DNA from: Zeimonas sp035303885
GTDB taxonomy: Bacteria; Pseudomonadota; Gammaproteobacteria; Burkholderiales; Burkholderiaceae_E
NCBI GenBank assembly: GCA_035303885.1
Contig: DATGRE010000010.1
Location: 1-24,147, forward strand
DNA length: 24,147 nucleotides
Direction: 5' to 3'
Position 1 is the stretch's first letter; each line of letters starts with the position of its first letter. The notes beneath the pieces are model-generated. The model searched no databases. It saw nothing but the letters and a program-made list of their open reading frames with translations, and was not told where the DNA came from. The translations under genes were made by a program, and so were the position numbers. Shown one piece after another: positions 13,895-23,907 of the stretch.

Positions 13895-15985
13895 ATGGAA
13901 CTGCGCTCGCTGGGGCTCGCGAGCTTCGGTGCCGCCACGCTCGCCTGGCTGCTGCTTGCCGGGCTGCTCACGGTGCGCCGCAGCGACAACCGCACCGGGC
14001 GCCTGCTGCTCGCCGCCGTGGTCGTGCAGGTGCTCTGGGCAGGCATGCTCACGCTCGCGCTCGTTCCCTGGGCGCCCGCGCTGCCGGCGGCGAGCCTGCT
14101 CGAGGCCGCACGCCCCCTCGCCTGGGTCGTGCTGCTGCTGCAGCTGCTCGGCGGCACCGCCACGCCGGCGCCCGACGACGATCCGCTCGAGCGCACGCGG
14201 CGCCTCGCGCTCGCGCTCGTCGCCTCGCTCGCCGCCGTCTCGGTCGCCGCCGACTTCCTCGGCCCGCGCTCGCAGCTCGCGTTCACGGTCAAGACGCTGC
14301 TCGCCGTCACCGGGCTCGTCTGCCTCGAGCAGGTCTATCGCAACACCGGCGCGGAGCACCGCTGGAGCCTGAAGTTCCTCGCCATCGCGCTCGCCGCGCT
14401 GTTCTCGTTCGACCTACTGCTCTACAGCGACGCGATGCTGTTCTCGCAGGTCAACCCGTCGTGGTGGGTCGCACGCGGCTTCGCCAACGCGCTGCTCGTG
14501 CCGCTCATCGCGATCGCCGCGGCACGCAATCCGCAGTGGAAGCTCGACATCGCCGTCTCGCGCTCGGTCGTCTTTCACTCGGCGGCGCTGTTCGGCGCCG
14601 GCGCCTACCTGCTCGTCTTCGCCGGCGTCGGCTACTACGTGCGCTTCTTCGGCGGCGAATGGGGCGAGATCGCGCAGACGCTCGTGCTCTTCGGCGCGGC
14701 GATCGGCCTGCTGATCGTGTTGATGTCGGGCACGCTGCGCGCTCGCCTGCGCGTGTTCCTCTCGAAGCACTTCTTCTCCTATCGCTTCGACTACCGCGAG
14801 CAGTGGCTTCGCCTGACGCGAGCGCTGTCCACTCGGGGCTCCGACGGCCCCGCCGACGACCTCCCCCACCGTGCGCTGCGCGCGCTCGCGCACGCGGTCG
14901 AGAGCCGTGGCGGCGCGCTGTGGCTGCGCGAGGGCGACACGCTGCATTGCACGGCGCGCCTGAACTACCGCGGCCCGCGCGATCCGATCGACGCCGCCGA
15001 ACCGCTCGTCGGCTTTCTCGAAGAGCGCGAATGGGTGATCGATCTCGACGAATGGCGCAACGACCGCACGCGCTACGACGGTCTGGCGCTGCCGGCGGCG
15101 CTCGCCGCGTACGAGTCGGGATGGATCGTCGTGCCGCTGATCCTCGATCGCGACCTGCTCGGACTCGTGCTGCTCGAGCATCCGCTCGCGCCGCTCGTCC
15201 TCGACTGGGAAGTGCGCGACCTGCTCAAGGCAGCCGCACGCCAGGCGGCCAGCTACCTCGGCGTGCAGCGCGCGGTCGAGCAGCTGGTGCAGGCGCAGCA
15301 GTTCGAGTCGTTCAACCGGATGTCGGCGTTCGTCGTGCACGACCTGAAGAACCTGGTCGCGCAGCTCTCGCTGATGTTGCGCAATGCGCAACGCCACCGG
15401 GACAATCCGGAGTTCCAGGCCGACATGCTGTCCACCGTGGAAAACGTCATCGACCGCATGCAGGGATTGCTGCTGCAATTGCGCGTGGGGGCGCGCCCCG
15501 TCGAGCAGCCGGCGCCGGTGCCGGTAGCCGACGCGCTCACCCGGGCGGTGGCACGACGCGGCGGCCTGCAGCCCGAGCCCTCGGTCGAGATCGACCCGTC
15601 GATCGCCGGGCGCGCCGTGCTCGCGCACACCGACCGGCTCGAGCGCGTCATCGGACACCTGCTGCAGAACGCCGCCGATGCGGTTTCCGCTTCGGGCATC
15701 ATCCGGGTTCGGGCCCGCTGCGCCGATGGGCAGGCGCTGATCGAGGTGGAGGACAACGGCAAGGGCATGAGCGAGGAATTCGTGCGCACGAAGCTCTTCC
15801 GCCCCTTCTCGTCCACGAAGGCGCACGGCATGGGCATCGGCACCTTCGAGAGCCGCGAGTACGTGCGCGAGCTGGGCGGATCGCTCGAGGTGGAGAGCCG
15901 AGAGGGTTCGGGAACGACGTTCCGCATCCAGCTACCGCTGGTTGCCGACGCGGCGATGTCCGAGCCCGCAGTTGCAGGAGTCTGA
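13895..15985 (+). CDS. prsK: PEP-CTERM system sensor histidine kinase PrsK
   Basis: 696 residues. The N-terminus has about nine hydrophobic segments (roughly residues 5-290), then a GAF-like domain (about 310-450), then a kinase core. The phosphorylated histidine is His482 in FVVHDLKNLVAQLSLML. The ATP-binding domain has HLLQNAADAV, EDNGKGMSEEF, the LFRPFSSTK segment and GMGIGTFESREYVRELGG; this divergent G2 box is typical of PrsK proteins. Length and domain order match the PrsK family, which occurs with exosortase A. PrsK is thought to sense an envelope or energy cue and phosphorylate PrsR. The prsK stop (TGA 15983-15985) directly abuts the prsR ATG. No ribosome binding site lies close to its own ATG; GGGAG sits 14 bases away inside epsB. 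Confidence 0.93.
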   Translation: MELRSLGLASFGAATLAWLLLAGLLTVRRSDNRTGRLLLAAVVVQVLWAGMLTLALVPWAPALPAASLLEAARPLAWVVLLLQLLGGTATPAPDDDPLERTRRLALALVASLAAVSVAADFLGPRSQLAFTVKTLLAVTGLVCLEQVYRNTGAEHRWSLKFLAIALAALFSFDLLLYSDAMLFSQVNPSWWVARGFANALLVPLIAIAAARNPQWKLDIAVSRSVVFHSAALFGAGAYLLVFAGVGYYVRFFGGEWGEIAQTLVLFGAAIGLLIVLMSGTLRARLRVFLSKHFFSYRFDYREQWLRLTRALSTRGSDGPADDLPHRALRALAHAVESRGGALWLREGDTLHCTARLNYRGPRDPIDAAEPLVGFLEEREWVIDLDEWRNDRTRYDGLALPAALAAYESGWIVVPLILDRDLLGLVLLEHPLAPLVLDWEVRDLLKAAARQAASYLGVQRAVEQLVQAQQFESFNRMSAFVVHDLKNLVAQLSLMLRNAQRHRDNPEFQADMLSTVENVIDRMQGLLLQLRVGARPVEQPAPVPVADALTRAVARRGGLQPEPSVEIDPSIAGRAVLAHTDRLERVIGHLLQNAADAVSASGIIRVRARCADGQALIEVEDNGKGMSEEFVRTKLFRPFSSTKAHGMGIGTFESREYVRELGGSLEVESREGSGTTFRIQLPLVADAAMSEPAVAGV

Positions 15986-17338
<1,353 letters not shown>

Positions 17339-17354
17339 GCCTTCGGAAACCGCA

Positions 17355-20132
17355 ATGAAGCTGCCCGTTCCCCTGCTGCGCACGCTCGGTGCGTCCCTCG
17401 TCGCGCTGTCGTTCTCCGCCTGCTCGGGCAACGAGCCGCCCGAGGCGCTGTTGGCGAAGGCCCAGGCGTCGCTCCGCGATGCCGATCCGCGCAGCGCGGA
17501 AATCCACCTGAAGAACCTCCTGCAGCAGGACGAGACCAACGCCGAGGCGCGCTACCTGCTCGGGGAGATCCATCGCCAGTCGAACGACCTGCCTTCCGCG
17601 GAGAAGGAGCTGCGCCGCGCACGCGATCTCGGCTACGACCCGAAGCGCGCCACGCCCGCGCTGTTCGAGACGATGCTCGCGATGGGCGAGGCGCAGGCAC
17701 TGGTCGACCAGGCGAAGGACGTCTCCACCGGGGACGCGCTCGCCGATGCACGCATCCGCACCGCGACCGGCCGCGCGCAGCTGCAACTCGGCCACCCGGA
17801 CGAGGCGCGCAAGGCCTTCGAAGATGCGCTCGCCGCCAAGGCCGACCACACGCCCGCCCGGGTGGGCCTGGCCACGCTGCAGGCGAGAACCGATCGCGCC
17901 GGCGCGCGCACGGCGCTCGAGGCGGTCCTGAAGGACGACCCCGAGGCGCCCGATGCGCTCGTGCTGAAGGCCGACCTCGACATCGCCGATCGCGATTTCG
18001 AGGCCGCGCGCGACGCGCTCACGAAGACGCTCCGGCAGCGACCGGCCGATGCGGCCAGCCGCGCCAAGCTCGTCTCGGTCGCGCTCGAGCTCAACGACCT
18101 CGAAGGCGCCGAACGCGATCTCGCCGAGCTGCGCCGGATCGCGCCTCGAGCGCCGGTCACGCACTACCTCGTCGCGCTGATCCACAGCCGGCGCAACGAG
18201 CTGAAGGAGGCCCGCGACGAAGTGCAGGAGGCGCTGCGGCTGGCGCCCGACTACCTTCCGGCACTGGGGCTCGCCGCCGGCCTGAGCCTGAGCGCCAACG
18301 CGCTCGAGCACGCCGAGCAATATTCGCGGCAGCTCATCGACCGGCTGCCGCAGAACCCCGTGGGCTTTCGCGTGCTGGGCGCCACCTACCTTCGCCGCAA
18401 CGAGCCGCAGCGCGCGCTCGAGGCGGTGCGCCCGGGCCTGAAGCGCCACCCCGACGACGCGGCGATGCTCGCCATCGCGGGCGAAGCGGCGCTGAAGCTG
18501 AACCAGGCGAAGGAAGCGGCGGGCTACTTCCAGCGCGCCTCGCAGCTGACGCCCGAGAGCTCGCGCTCGCGAACCGGCCTGGCACTCTCGCATATCGCCG
18601 CCGGCGACACCTCGGCCGGCATCGAGGAGCTCGAGGAGGCGATCGAGCTCGACGCCGGCAACCTGCAGGCCGACGTGGCGCTCATCACCACGCTGATGCG
18701 CCAGCGCGAATACGACAAGGCGCTGGCCGCGGTCGAGCGCATGGAGCAGAAGGCGGCGCCCACCAGCGCGTTGCCGTCGAACCTGCGCGGCAGCGTGCTG
18801 GCCGCCCGGGGGGATTTCCCGGCGGCGCGTGCCGCCTTCGAGAAGGCGCTGCAGATCGACCCGAAGTACTTCCCGGCGGCGGCCAACCTCGCCACGCTCG
18901 ACCTGCGCGAAGGACATCCGGGCGACGCGCGTCAGCGCTACGAAACGCTGCTGTCGAACGATCCGAAGAACCCGCAGGCGGGCGTCGCGCTCGCGGTGCT
19001 CACCGCGCGCACCGGCGGCACCCGCGACGAAGTGCTCGCGCAGCTGAAGCGTGCGCGCGAAGCGAACCCCGACGCCGTCCTGCCGATCCTCGCCACGGCG
19101 CGCTACCTGATGGAGACGAACGCGCCGAAGGACGCGATCCCGATGCTGCAGGAAGCGGCCAACCGGAATCCGTCGGACGTACGCATCCTCGACCAGCTCG
19201 CGCTCGCATTCCGCCAGTCGGGCCAGCCCGGCCAGGCGATCGCCAGCTGGGAGAAGGCGCTGCGCGTCAATCCGCAAGCGGGGCTCGCACAATTCCGCAT
19301 CGGCGAGACGCAGCTCGCCGGCGGCGATCGCGACGCCGCGCTCGCCAGCTTCCGCAAGGCGGCCGAGATCTCGCCCCAGGCGCTCGAGCCGAAGGCGGCG
19401 ATGGCCGCCCTGCTGTTGCAGCAGGGGCGCAAGGACGAGGCGATGCGCATCGCCGCAAGCCTGCAGCAGAACGAGAAGACGAAGGTGGCGGGCGTCATGC
19501 TCGAGGGCGACCTGCACGCCGCGAGCGGCGATCTGCCGGCCGCGATCGAGAAGTATCGAAACGCCTTCCAGGCGCAGCGCACGCTGGCGGTCGGCTCGAA
19601 GCTGCACAAAGCGCTGCTCGCCGCCAAGCGCACCGAGGAAGCCGATCGCATGCTGCGCGACTGGATGCGCGCCGAGCCGGCGAACCTCGCGTTGCGCATG
19701 TTCGCCGGCGAGTCCCAGACCGCGCGCGGGCACTGGAAGGAGTCCTTCGAGCAGTACGCGGTCGTGCTGGAGAAGGAACCGAAGAACCCGATCGCGCTGA
19801 ACAACGCCGCCTGGGCGCTGCATCAACTGAAGGACGAGCGAGCCACCGAATACGGCCGGCGCGCCTACGAGGTGGCGCCGAAATCGGCTGCGATCGCCGA
19901 CACCTACGGCGCGATCCTCGTCGCCAAGGGCGACCGCAAGGGCGTCGAGCTGTTGCGCGAGGCGGTGTCGCTCGCACCGGCGAACCCTCAGTTGCGCCTG
20001 CATCTCGCGCAGGCGCTGGCGAAGTTCGACGACAAGGCGGGCGCGCGCGCGGAGCTCGAGACGCTGCTCCAGGCGACGCCCGAAGGGCCCGCCGCGGAGT
20101 CGGCGAAGGCGCTGCTGTCGCAGCTCGACTGA
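17355..20132 (+). CDS. prsT: PEP-CTERM system TPR-repeat lipoprotein PrsT
   Basis: 925 residues. The signal peptide MKLPVPLLRTLGASLVALSF ends at a lipobox-like FSAC with Cys23 as the lipidated residue; Phe at -3 is unusual, so lipidation is probable rather than certain. The rest is a nearly continuous array of TPR repeats, on the order of twenty, e.g. AEIHLKNLLQQDETNAEARYL, AERDLAELRRIAPRAPVTHYL and ARAAFEKALQIDPKYFPAAAN. Length and order after prsK-prsR match PrsT of exosortase-A systems. Its molecular role is not established; a periplasmic or outer-membrane scaffold for export or sorting is plausible. It lies 16 bases after prsR with GGAAA ahead of the ATG, so it is in the same operon. It converges with the epimerase gene. 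Confidence 0.93.
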   Translation: MKLPVPLLRTLGASLVALSFSACSGNEPPEALLAKAQASLRDADPRSAEIHLKNLLQQDETNAEARYLLGEIHRQSNDLPSAEKELRRARDLGYDPKRATPALFETMLAMGEAQALVDQAKDVSTGDALADARIRTATGRAQLQLGHPDEARKAFEDALAAKADHTPARVGLATLQARTDRAGARTALEAVLKDDPEAPDALVLKADLDIADRDFEAARDALTKTLRQRPADAASRAKLVSVALELNDLEGAERDLAELRRIAPRAPVTHYLVALIHSRRNELKEARDEVQEALRLAPDYLPALGLAAGLSLSANALEHAEQYSRQLIDRLPQNPVGFRVLGATYLRRNEPQRALEAVRPGLKRHPDDAAMLAIAGEAALKLNQAKEAAGYFQRASQLTPESSRSRTGLALSHIAAGDTSAGIEELEEAIELDAGNLQADVALITTLMRQREYDKALAAVERMEQKAAPTSALPSNLRGSVLAARGDFPAARAAFEKALQIDPKYFPAAANLATLDLREGHPGDARQRYETLLSNDPKNPQAGVALAVLTARTGGTRDEVLAQLKRAREANPDAVLPILATARYLMETNAPKDAIPMLQEAANRNPSDVRILDQLALAFRQSGQPGQAIASWEKALRVNPQAGLAQFRIGETQLAGGDRDAALASFRKAAEISPQALEPKAAMAALLLQQGRKDEAMRIAASLQQNEKTKVAGVMLEGDLHAASGDLPAAIEKYRNAFQAQRTLAVGSKLHKALLAAKRTEEADRMLRDWMRAEPANLALRMFAGESQTARGHWKESFEQYAVVLEKEPKNPIALNNAAWALHQLKDERATEYGRRAYEVAPKSAAIADTYGAILVAKGDRKGVELLREAVSLAPANPQLRLHLAQALAKFDDKAGARAELETLLQATPEGPAAESAKALLSQLD

Positions 20133-20144
20133 ACGCTACCGGGC

Positions 20145-20200
20145 GCGGCGCGCCGCGGGCGGCAGCGCCGTCCCCGCCGCACCGACGCGGAGCAGCGTCG
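20145..20200. terminator. Two palindromes between convergent prsT and epimerase genes
   Basis: CGCGGCGCGCCGCG (20145-20158) is a perfect 14-bp palindrome just after the prsT stop. CGACGC (20183-20188) and GCGTCG (20195-20200) form a 6-bp stem with a 6-base loop. Neither has a T-run. Together they fill most of the 98-bp gap and probably serve as a bidirectional terminator, although GC-rich DNA makes such dyads easy to find. Confidence 0.4.
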
Positions 20201-20230
20201 TCGCGGGCACCGGAATCGATGCCGCCGCGT

Positions 20231-21355
20231 TCATGGTGATCCGCGTCCGTGTTCCGGTGAACCGGCACGCACGAAACCCAGGTACCACCCGATCGCCTCC
20301 GCCAGGCCCTGCTCGACGTCATGCGTCGGCACGTACCCGAGCACCTCGCGGGCGCGGCTCACGTCGGCCAGCGAATGCCGCACGTCGCCGGGACGAAACG
20401 CCCGAAACGAAGGCTCGATCGCGGCGATCCGCGATGCCAGAGCGGGTTCGGCCGCCGCCGCCGCGCGACGGATCGCCTCGAACAGCTGCAGCAACGTCGT
20501 CCGGACGCCGACCGCGACGTTGAACACCTCGTGCCTCCGCGGCAGCTTCTCGACCAACCCGGCGCGCAGGTTCGCCTGCACCGCGTTGGCCACGTAGCAG
20601 AAATCGCGGCTCGTCTGTCCGTCGCCGTTGATCCAGACCGGTTCGCCGAGCAGCAGCGCCGCCACCCACTTCGGCACGACCGCCGCATACGCGCCTTCCG
20701 GATCCTGCCGGGGGCCGAAGACGTTGAAATAGCGCAGGCCGACGCACTGCATCCCGTAGCTGCGCGCCCACGCATCGGCGAACAGCTCGTCGGCGGCCTT
20801 CGTCGCGGCGTACGGCGACAGCACGCGGCCTACCTGCGACTCGACCTTCGGCAGCGCCTCATGATCGCCATACACCGAGCTCGACGACGCGTAGACGAAA
20901 CGCGGCACGCCGGCACGGCGTGCGACGTCGAGCAGCTTCACGAAGGCGTCGACGTTCGCCGCGAACGAATGCAGCGGCTGCTCGATCGAGCGCGGCACCG
21001 AGCCGAGTGCGGCCTGGTGCAGCACGACGTCGACCCGGGGGGGGTCGTCGCCGCCCACCGCCGCCCGGCACACCCGCTCGTCGCAAAGGTCGCCCTCGAG
21101 GAAGCGGAAGCGCCTCCACGCATCCTCGCCGACCGCCTCGCGCACTTCGTCGAGGTTGCGCCGGTGCCCGGTCGCGAAATTGTCGACGCCGACCACGTGC
21201 TGGCCGCCCCGCAGCAGGGTCTCGACGAGATTCGAGCCGATGAATCCGGCGGCACCCGTGACCAGCCAGCGCCGGTCGATCCCATGCAGCAGCGCGCGAT
21301 TCGGATCGTCCGCGCGACGCGCGCCCGCGTCACTGCCGCCGGCGATGCCGCTCAC
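20231..21355 (-). CDS. UDP-N-acetylhexosamine C4 epimerase, TviC/WbpP type
   Basis: 374 residues; an extended short-chain dehydrogenase family enzyme using NAD+. The cofactor motif is VTGAAGFIGSNLVETLL, followed by VVGVDNFATGHRRNLDEV, VLHQAALGSVPRSIEQP, YASSSSVYGDH and the catalytic YxxxK in LSPYAATKAADEL. The C-terminal part has RYFNVFGPRQDPEGAYAAVVP, INGDGQTSRDFCYV and FRPGDVRHSLADVSRAREVLGY. From memory this pattern is close to WbpP of Pseudomonas and TviC of the Vi capsule, which interconvert UDP-GlcNAc/UDP-GalNAc or their uronic acids. The start is a GTG at 21355 overlapping the TGA of the dehydrogenase (GTGA, 21352-21355), with a GGAG-type ribosome binding site just ahead. The first 25 or so residues (SGIAGGSDAGARR) are not part of the fold. 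Confidence 0.9.
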   Translation of the reverse strand: MSGIAGGSDAGARRADDPNRALLHGIDRRWLVTGAAGFIGSNLVETLLRGGQHVVGVDNFATGHRRNLDEVREAVGEDAWRRFRFLEGDLCDERVCRAAVGGDDPPRVDVVLHQAALGSVPRSIEQPLHSFAANVDAFVKLLDVARRAGVPRFVYASSSSVYGDHEALPKVESQVGRVLSPYAATKAADELFADAWARSYGMQCVGLRYFNVFGPRQDPEGAYAAVVPKWVAALLLGEPVWINGDGQTSRDFCYVANAVQANLRAGLVEKLPRRHEVFNVAVGVRTTLLQLFEAIRRAAAAAEPALASRIAAIEPSFRAFRPGDVRHSLADVSRAREVLGYVPTHDVEQGLAEAIGWYLGFVRAGSPEHGRGSP

Positions 21356-22632
21356 AGTCTCCACACTCGCATTCCCGCCTGCGCGATGCGCTGCGGATCG
21401 AAGGCCGCCTTGACGTCGACGAACACGCCTCCGGGCTGAAGTTTCGCGACGAGGGCCTCGACCCCCATCTCGCGGTACGGCGCATGCGACACCGCGGCGA
21501 CGATCGCCGCCGCGCGCGGTAGCGCGTCCCACGGCACGAGCGTGACACCGTATTCGTGCAGCGCCTCGGCCGACTCGGCCACCGCGTCGTGCACGTGCAC
21601 CTGGACACCGTAGCTCTGGAGCTCGCGCACGACGTCGATGACCTTCGAGTTGCGCAAGTCCGGGACGTCCTCCTTGAACGTGAGACCGAGCACGATCACC
21701 GGCGAGTCCTTGATCGGAAAGCCCGCGGCCGCCATCTCGCGCACGGTGCGCTGCGCGATGAACGCGCCCATGCCGTCGTTGATGCGACGCCCGGCGAGGA
21801 TCACCTGCGGGTGATAGCCGAGCATCTCCGCCTTGTGCGTGAGGTAGTACGGATCGACGCCGATGCAGTGCCCCCCGACGAGCCCCGGACGGAAGGGCAA
21901 GAAATTCCACTTCGTTCCCGCCGCCCGCAGCACCTCGTTCGTGTCGATGCCGACGCGATCGAAGATCATCGCGAGCTCGTTCACCAGCGCGATGTTCAGG
22001 TCGCGCTGCGTATTCTCGATGACCTTCGCCGCCTCGGCCACCTTGATGCTGCTCGCGCGGTGCACGCCCGCCTCGACGACCGCGGCGTAAAGCTGCGCGA
22101 CGCGCTCGAGCGTTTCGGCGTCGTCCCCGGAGACGACCTTCACGATGCGCGACAACGTGTGCTCGCGATCGCCGGGATTGATCCGCTCGGGGGAATACCC
22201 GACGTGGAAATCGGTGCGCCATTTCATTCCCGAGCTCTCCTCGAGCACCGGGATGCACACTTCCTCGGTGGCCCCGGGATAGACCGTCGATTCGTAGACG
22301 ACGATCGCACCGCGCTTCATGTGCCGGCCGCAGGTCCGGCTCGCCGAAACCAGAGGAGAAAAGTCGGGTTTGTGCGCGGCGTCGACCGGCGTGGGCACCG
22401 CGACGACGAGGAAATCGGCGCGCGAGAGCTCGGACGGGTCGTTGGTGACGTGCAGACGCGCGGCGGCCGCGAACTCCTCGGCGCCGACTTCACCCGTGGG
22501 ATCTTCGTGCCGTCGGAAATGCTCGATCTTCGAGGCCGAGAGGTCGTAGCCGATCGTCTCGAACACCTTGCCGAACGCGACCGCGAGGGGAAGACCGACA
22601 TAACCGAGTCCGACGACCGCCACAATGCTCAT
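21352..22632 (-). CDS. UDP-N-acetylhexosamine 6-dehydrogenase, TviB/WbpO type
   Basis: 426 residues; oxidises the C6 hydroxyl of a UDP-N-acetylhexosamine to the carboxylate with two NAD+. The Rossmann motif is VVGLGYVGLPLAVAFGK at the N-terminus; the central domain has YESTVYPGATEE, YSPERINPGD and KVAEAAKVIENTQRDLNIAL; the catalytic Cys256 lies in LVGGHCIGVDPYY; the C-terminal NDP-sugar domain has VIVLGLTFKEDVPDLRNSK. This combination fits TviB/WbpO enzymes better than UDP-glucose dehydrogenase. The ATG at 22632 begins the fold; its ribosome binding site is weak. It is coupled by a 4-base overlap to the epimerase gene; the pair would yield UDP-GlcNAcA/UDP-GalNAcA as in Vi antigen synthesis. 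It is divergent from the transglycosylase gene. Confidence 0.93.
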   Translation of the reverse strand: MSIVAVVGLGYVGLPLAVAFGKVFETIGYDLSASKIEHFRRHEDPTGEVGAEEFAAAARLHVTNDPSELSRADFLVVAVPTPVDAAHKPDFSPLVSASRTCGRHMKRGAIVVYESTVYPGATEEVCIPVLEESSGMKWRTDFHVGYSPERINPGDREHTLSRIVKVVSGDDAETLERVAQLYAAVVEAGVHRASSIKVAEAAKVIENTQRDLNIALVNELAMIFDRVGIDTNEVLRAAGTKWNFLPFRPGLVGGHCIGVDPYYLTHKAEMLGYHPQVILAGRRINDGMGAFIAQRTVREMAAAGFPIKDSPVIVLGLTFKEDVPDLRNSKVIDVVRELQSYGVQVHVHDAVAESAEALHEYGVTLVPWDALPRAAAIVAAVSHAPYREMGVEALVAKLQPGGVFVDVKAAFDPQRIAQAGMRVWRL

Positions 22633-22746
22633 GATGGGATACGGGAATTCCGACTGTGTTAGAAAGACCGCTCGCAGGCGGCGATGGTACGGCCGCACTG
22701 CCGCGCACGAGAGGAACAATTCACCGTTCGGCGGGGCCGCCGATCT

Positions 22747-22752
22747 TACAAT
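22747..22752 (+). promoter_or_regulatory. -10 box ahead of the lytic transglycosylase gene
   Basis: TACAAT matches five of six consensus bases and lies 24 bases before the ATG at 22777, so the leader would be about 18 bases. GGAAG (22761-22765) could be the ribosome binding site. No good -35 was found. The gap to the divergent dehydrogenase gene is 144 bp. Confidence 0.4.
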
Positions 22753-22776
22753 AGGGCTCCGGAAGCTTCGAAGAAC

Positions 22777-23721
22777 ATGATGCACGCATCCGGTTCATGG
22801 GCTGCTTCGTTCCTGTTCGCGTCACTGTGCCTTGCGCCGTACGCGTCGGTTGCCGCGCCGAAGGCCGAAGCGCTGGTGCGCGAGGGCATCCGCCACGAGA
22901 ACGCGGAAGGCCTGCCGCGCGACTACGCGAAGGCGCACGAGCTGTACTGCGCGGCCGCGCGCATGAACGACGCCGACGCGTATCTGCGCATGGGCTGGAT
23001 GTACGCGAACGCACGCGGCCTGGACCGCGACGACCAGATCGCCAACACGCTGTTCCGCAAGGCGGCTGCGCTCGGCAACGAAACGGCCGCCCGGCTTGCC
23101 ACGATCGTTCGCGGCGAGCAGAAGCAGGACAAGCTCCCGGCCTGCCTCGTGCAGCGCGCCTCCCGCACGCGCGGCAACGGCGACGGACTCACGCCGTTCA
23201 TCGAACGTCCGGCGCAGTTCGGCGCGATGCCGGCCGCGGCCCGGCGCGAGCTGGCGCGCTCGGTCGTGCGGCTCGCGCGCGAGTTCGAGCTCGACCCCCG
23301 GCTGGTGTTCGCCGTGCTGCGCGCCGAATCCAATTTCGATCCCCTGGCGCGTTCCTCGAAGAACGCGCTGGGCCTGATGCAGCTGATCCCCGAGACGGCC
23401 GAGCGCTTCGCCGTACGCAACGTCTTCGATCCCATCGAGAACCTGCGCGGCGGGATGCGCTATCTGCGCTGGTTGCTGTCCTATTTCCAGGGCGACGTCG
23501 TCCTCGCGTTGGCCGGATACAACGCCGGCGAGGGTGCCGTCGATCGCGCCCGCGGAGTGCCGCCCTATCCTGAAACGCTCGCCTACGTGCAACGGATCCG
23601 CGCCCTCTACCCGCACGACCGACACCCCTTCGACGCCCGCGTAACCGATCCGTCGCCGTGGCTGCAGCAACAATCGCGCCAGGCGGCGCTCGAAATCGCC
23701 GAAACAACCCGTTCCCGGTGA
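22777..23721 (+). CDS. Secreted lytic transglycosylase with Sel1-like repeats
   Basis: 314 residues. A signal peptide (MMHASGSWAASFLFASLCLA, cleaved probably after SVAA) directs it to the periplasm. Residues about 30-110 hold two Sel1-like repeats (AKAHELYCAAARMNDADAYL and ANTLFRKAAALGNETAARLA). The C-terminal SLT/lysozyme-like domain has the catalytic Glu184 in RAESNFDPLA, then ALGLMQLIPETAERF, LRGGMRYLRWLLSYF and LALAGYNAGEGAV. Such enzymes cleave peptidoglycan glycan strands to 1,6-anhydro products. A second ATG lies at 22780. It sits between the nucleotide-sugar genes and the export lipoprotein, so a role in making wall openings for the exporter is plausible but not shown. Confidence 0.92.
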   Translation: MMHASGSWAASFLFASLCLAPYASVAAPKAEALVREGIRHENAEGLPRDYAKAHELYCAAARMNDADAYLRMGWMYANARGLDRDDQIANTLFRKAAALGNETAARLATIVRGEQKQDKLPACLVQRASRTRGNGDGLTPFIERPAQFGAMPAAARRELARSVVRLAREFELDPRLVFAVLRAESNFDPLARSSKNALGLMQLIPETAERFAVRNVFDPIENLRGGMRYLRWLLSYFQGDVVLALAGYNAGEGAVDRARGVPPYPETLAYVQRIRALYPHDRHPFDARVTDPSPWLQQQSRQAALEIAETTRSR

Positions 23722-23801
23722 TGTAGTTCCGGGCGGCTTGGCGGGGGGCGTGGCATCGTTGCAGGCGCCGCCGACGGACGGACACCGCGAGGGGCCCCAA
23801 T

Positions 23802-23821
23802 CGGGCACGAACGGGCACAAA
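23802..23821 (+). repeat. Tandem 10-bp direct repeat ahead of the export gene
   Basis: CGGGCACGAA (23802-23811) is followed directly by CGGGCACAAA (23812-23821), differing at one base. It lies about 87-106 bases ahead of the GTG at 23908, on one face of the helix (10-bp period), which suits cooperative binding of a regulator. The function is unknown. Confidence 0.5.
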
Positions 23822-23874
23822 CTATCGAGATCAGGGCCCGGGAGCGGCTCACGCCGGGGGTGGGGAAACAAAAT

Positions 23875-23888
23875 CGGGTTCAAACCCG
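23875..23888. promoter_or_regulatory. Inverted repeat just ahead of the export gene ribosome binding site
   Basis: CGGGTT (23875-23880) and AACCCG (23883-23888) are perfect inverted repeats separated by CA, six bases ahead of GAGGAG (23895-23900). It is preceded by an A-rich stretch (GGGGAAACAAAAT). It could be an operator; the 2-base centre is too small for a full RNA loop, though a 5-bp stem with a 4-base loop is possible. Confidence 0.4.
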
Positions 23889-23907
23889 CACAACGAGGAG
23901 TGTTTCG

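Noticed and set aside
23751..23764. TGGCATCGTTGCA-like sequence resembling a sigma54 -24/-12 promoter ahead of the export gene
   Set aside because: The GG and GC elements are only 7 bases apart instead of 10, which sigma54 does not tolerate, and the site is about 145 bases from the gene start.
23873..23892. GGTTCAAACC resembling a tRNA T-loop, possible tRNA fragment or attachment site
   Set aside because: No acceptor, D or anticodon arm surrounds it, the 5-bp T-stem around a 7-base loop does not pair, and no integrase or duplicate copy is seen. It is better read as a simple dyad.
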